Shown here: piece by piece, positions 5,459 through 6,600 of the stretch
Layout: every line of letters begins with the position of its first letter
Position numbering within the stretch: the stretch's first letter is position 1
Assembly (NCBI GenBank): GCA_900547855.1
Contig: URIK01000101.1
Coordinates: forward strand, 1-6,600
Length of the DNA: 6,600 nucleotides
Origin: an uncultured Collinsella sp.
GTDB taxonomy: Bacteria > Actinomycetota > Coriobacteriia > Coriobacteriales > Coriobacteriaceae
Direction of reading: 5' to 3'
Translations under genes and position numbers: made by a program
Notes under the pieces: model-generated
Databases searched by the model: none
What the model saw: the letters and a program-made list of their open reading frames with translations, nothing else
What the model was told of the DNA's origin: nothing

Positions 5459-6551
5459 CTACATCACCTCCGCGTGAGGGGTCAAACCATTTGCGTTGAG
5501 CACCTCGTCGGGGAGCTCGGAATAGAAGTGCTCGGTGCCGGGCACGCGCTTGAAGACCGGACGGGTGTCCAGGCCAATACGCGGATGGCTCGAGCGGGGC
5601 GCGAAGCGATCGCCCTTGGGGAAATCGCGCGGACTCGGAACGGCGCCGGGCACCTGGTGCAGGCGGCCCGAACCGCTCTCGATGGACAGGACGGAACCCA
5701 GAAGGCCGCGGGTGTACTCGTGAATCGGGTTGGTGAGCAGCTCCTTGGTGGGCGCCTGCTCGATAACCTGGCCAGCGTACATAACCGTGATGTTGTGGGC
5801 GACCTCGGCGACCAGCGCCAGGTCGTGCGAAACGAAGATCATGGCAAAGCCGAGCTTGGCCTGAAGGTCGTTGAGCAGCTTGATAACCTGCTTCTGGACG
5901 GTAACGTCCAGAGCGGTCGTGGGCTCGTCGCAGATGACCAGCTTGGGGTCGCGGGTAAGGGCCATAGCGATCAGGACACGCTGACGCTGGCCGCCGGAAA
6001 GCTCGTGCGGATAGCTCTCGAGCGTGCGCTTGGGATCGAGGCCGACGAGCTCCAGGAGCTCCTCGGCGCTGCGGGTTCCGCCGCGCTTGGTGAGCTGCTT
6101 CATCTGGGCAGAGATGAGCATGGAGGGGTTGAGCGAGGACAGGGCGTCCTGATAGACCATAGCGATATCGGTACCGCGCAGGCCGAACCACTCCTTCTTG
6201 CTCATCTTGAGCAGGTCACGGCCCTCCCAGAGGACCTCGCCGGAAAGGTGCTCGTCCTCATCGGTCAGGCCCATGATGGCCAGCGTGGTGATGGACTTAC
6301 CGCAACCGGACTCGCCCACCAGGCCCATGGTCTGACCAGGACGGACGTCAAAGTTGACATGGTCGACGACGTTGATATCACCGTGATGCTCAAACTGAAT
6401 GCAGAAGTCACGGACCGAGAGAATCGGTTCAACAGACTCGTCGGGCACATGGCGATCGTCACGCTTGAGCTCGACATCGCGCAGGGCGCCAAGGCGAGCG
6501 GAGAGGGACTGGGCCTGCTCCTTGTAGGCGCGAACGGGGTCGGAGACCAGC
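5459..6551 (-). CDS. Oligopeptide-type ABC transporter ATP-binding protein (OppD/DppD-like), 5' end missing
   Basis: About 363 genomic residues of an importer ATPase; residues MCIRDR at the apparent start are adapter translation. Counting from that false methionine: Walker A GESGCGKS (85-92), Q-loop Q140 in VYQDALSSLNP, signature LSGGQRQR (190-197), Walker B LVICDEP (210-216), TALD (218-221) and H-loop H248. A C-terminal HPY-type extension follows (RLHQVPGAVPSPRDFP, 302-317), but its usual GCxFxPRC cysteines are Asp and Ser (GDRFAPRSS, 319-327). About 40 residues precede the ATPase core (first core strand ILSVRDF, 49-55), with only a GTG at 6448 as possible internal start and no convincing ribosome binding site. 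The protein therefore probably continues upstream, perhaps as a fused permease-ATPase of the kind common in actinobacteria. It ends in TAG at 5461-5459, directly followed by the next ATG. Confidence 0.9.
5464..5471 (-). promoter_or_regulatory. Ribosome binding site of the OppF-like gene
   Basis: Minus-strand GGAGGTGA, a near-perfect anti-16S match, lies 5 nt before ATG 5458 inside the last codons of the upstream ATPase gene, giving coupled translation. Confidence 0.85.
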
Positions 6552-6600
6552 CTGTCTCTTATACACATCTGACGCTGCCGACGACTAGTCGAGTGTAGAT
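6552..6600 (-). other. Nextera i5/Read-1 sequencing adapter (artefact)
   Basis: Reverse complement of the adapter at 1-48: mosaic end 6552-6570, Read-1 adapter 6571-6584, the same 8-base index 6585-6592, and P5 arm bases 6593-6600. The two ends form a perfect 48-bp terminal inverted repeat of purely technical origin. On the minus strand it supplies the false N-terminus MCIRD to the truncated ATPase gene. Confidence 0.98.

Noticed and set aside
5272..6316. 25-bp exact direct repeat (5272-5296 and 6292-6316)
   Set aside because: Both copies encode the conserved Walker A motif of the two paralogous ATPases with the same preferred codons. Recent gene conversion is possible but not needed.
5459..6551. 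GTG at 6448 as the true start of the OppD-like protein
   Set aside because: No convincing ribosome binding site precedes it, and the frame is open with plausible coding composition up to the contig end. It remains possible but unsupported.
49..6551. CRISPR arrays, tRNA/rRNA genes, insertion sequences, origins, riboswitches, phage genes
   Set aside because: Both strands were looked over and none seen. All gaps between genes are under 180 nt and are accounted for by the hairpins and ribosome binding sites listed.
4409..6598. 729-codon open frame on the plus strand opposite both ABC ATPase genes
   Set aside because: It has no recognisable motifs, ends in adapter translation, and is explained by the GC-rich codon use of the real minus-strand genes, which carry all ATPase motifs.

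Overview
The window looks like one complete short contig from a Nextera (Tn5) shotgun library, not a clean genomic interval. Bases 1-48 and 6552-6600 are the same indexed i5/Read-1 adapter in opposite orientation, so only 49-6551 is biological and both terminal genes are cut. The DNA is GC-rich (about 60% by eye), has strong AAGGAG/GGAGGT ribosome binding sites, and every supported gene is on the minus strand. Protein flavour and gene content suggest a high-GC Gram-positive gut actinobacterium, most likely Coriobacteriia (Collinsella-like). This is inference; there is no rRNA or marker gene to confirm it.

In transcription order (right to left) the layout is: (1) 6551-5459, an OppD/DppD-type ABC ATPase lacking its 5' end; (2) 5458-4631, an OppF/DppF-type ABC ATPase starting directly after the previous stop; (3) a GC-rich hairpin at 4614-4587; (4) 4550-3573, a CE7 (acetylxylan esterase/cephalosporin-C deacetylase) family acetylesterase with a full catalytic triad; (5) 3580-2729, a second CE7-like protein overlapping the first by 8 nt, shortened and lacking the nucleophile serine; (6) 2660-1740, a Schiff-base aldolase of the N-acetylneuraminate lyase/DapA superfamily (nanA-like); (7) a 171-nt gap dominated by a ~110-nt imperfect hairpin; (8) 1568-603, a ROK-family sugar kinase (nanK-like); (9) a terminator-like hairpin at 586-556; (10) 532-49, N-acetylmannosamine-6-phosphate 2-epimerase (nanE), cut by the adapter after 161 residues.

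Together the genes read as a sialic acid utilisation locus. A peptide-type ABC importer would bring in the sugar or a sialoside, a cytoplasmic acetylesterase could remove O-acetyl groups, NanA would split Neu5Ac into ManNAc and pyruvate, NanK would phosphorylate ManNAc, and NanE would convert ManNAc-6-P to GlcNAc-6-P. The binding protein, permeases, regulator, sialidase and nagA/nagB are not in the window. The least ordinary features are the catalytically dead-looking CE7 partner, a NanA pocket differing from E. coli NanA at side-chain-binding positions, the long hairpin between nanA and nanK, and a possible permease-ATPase fusion at the cut end.
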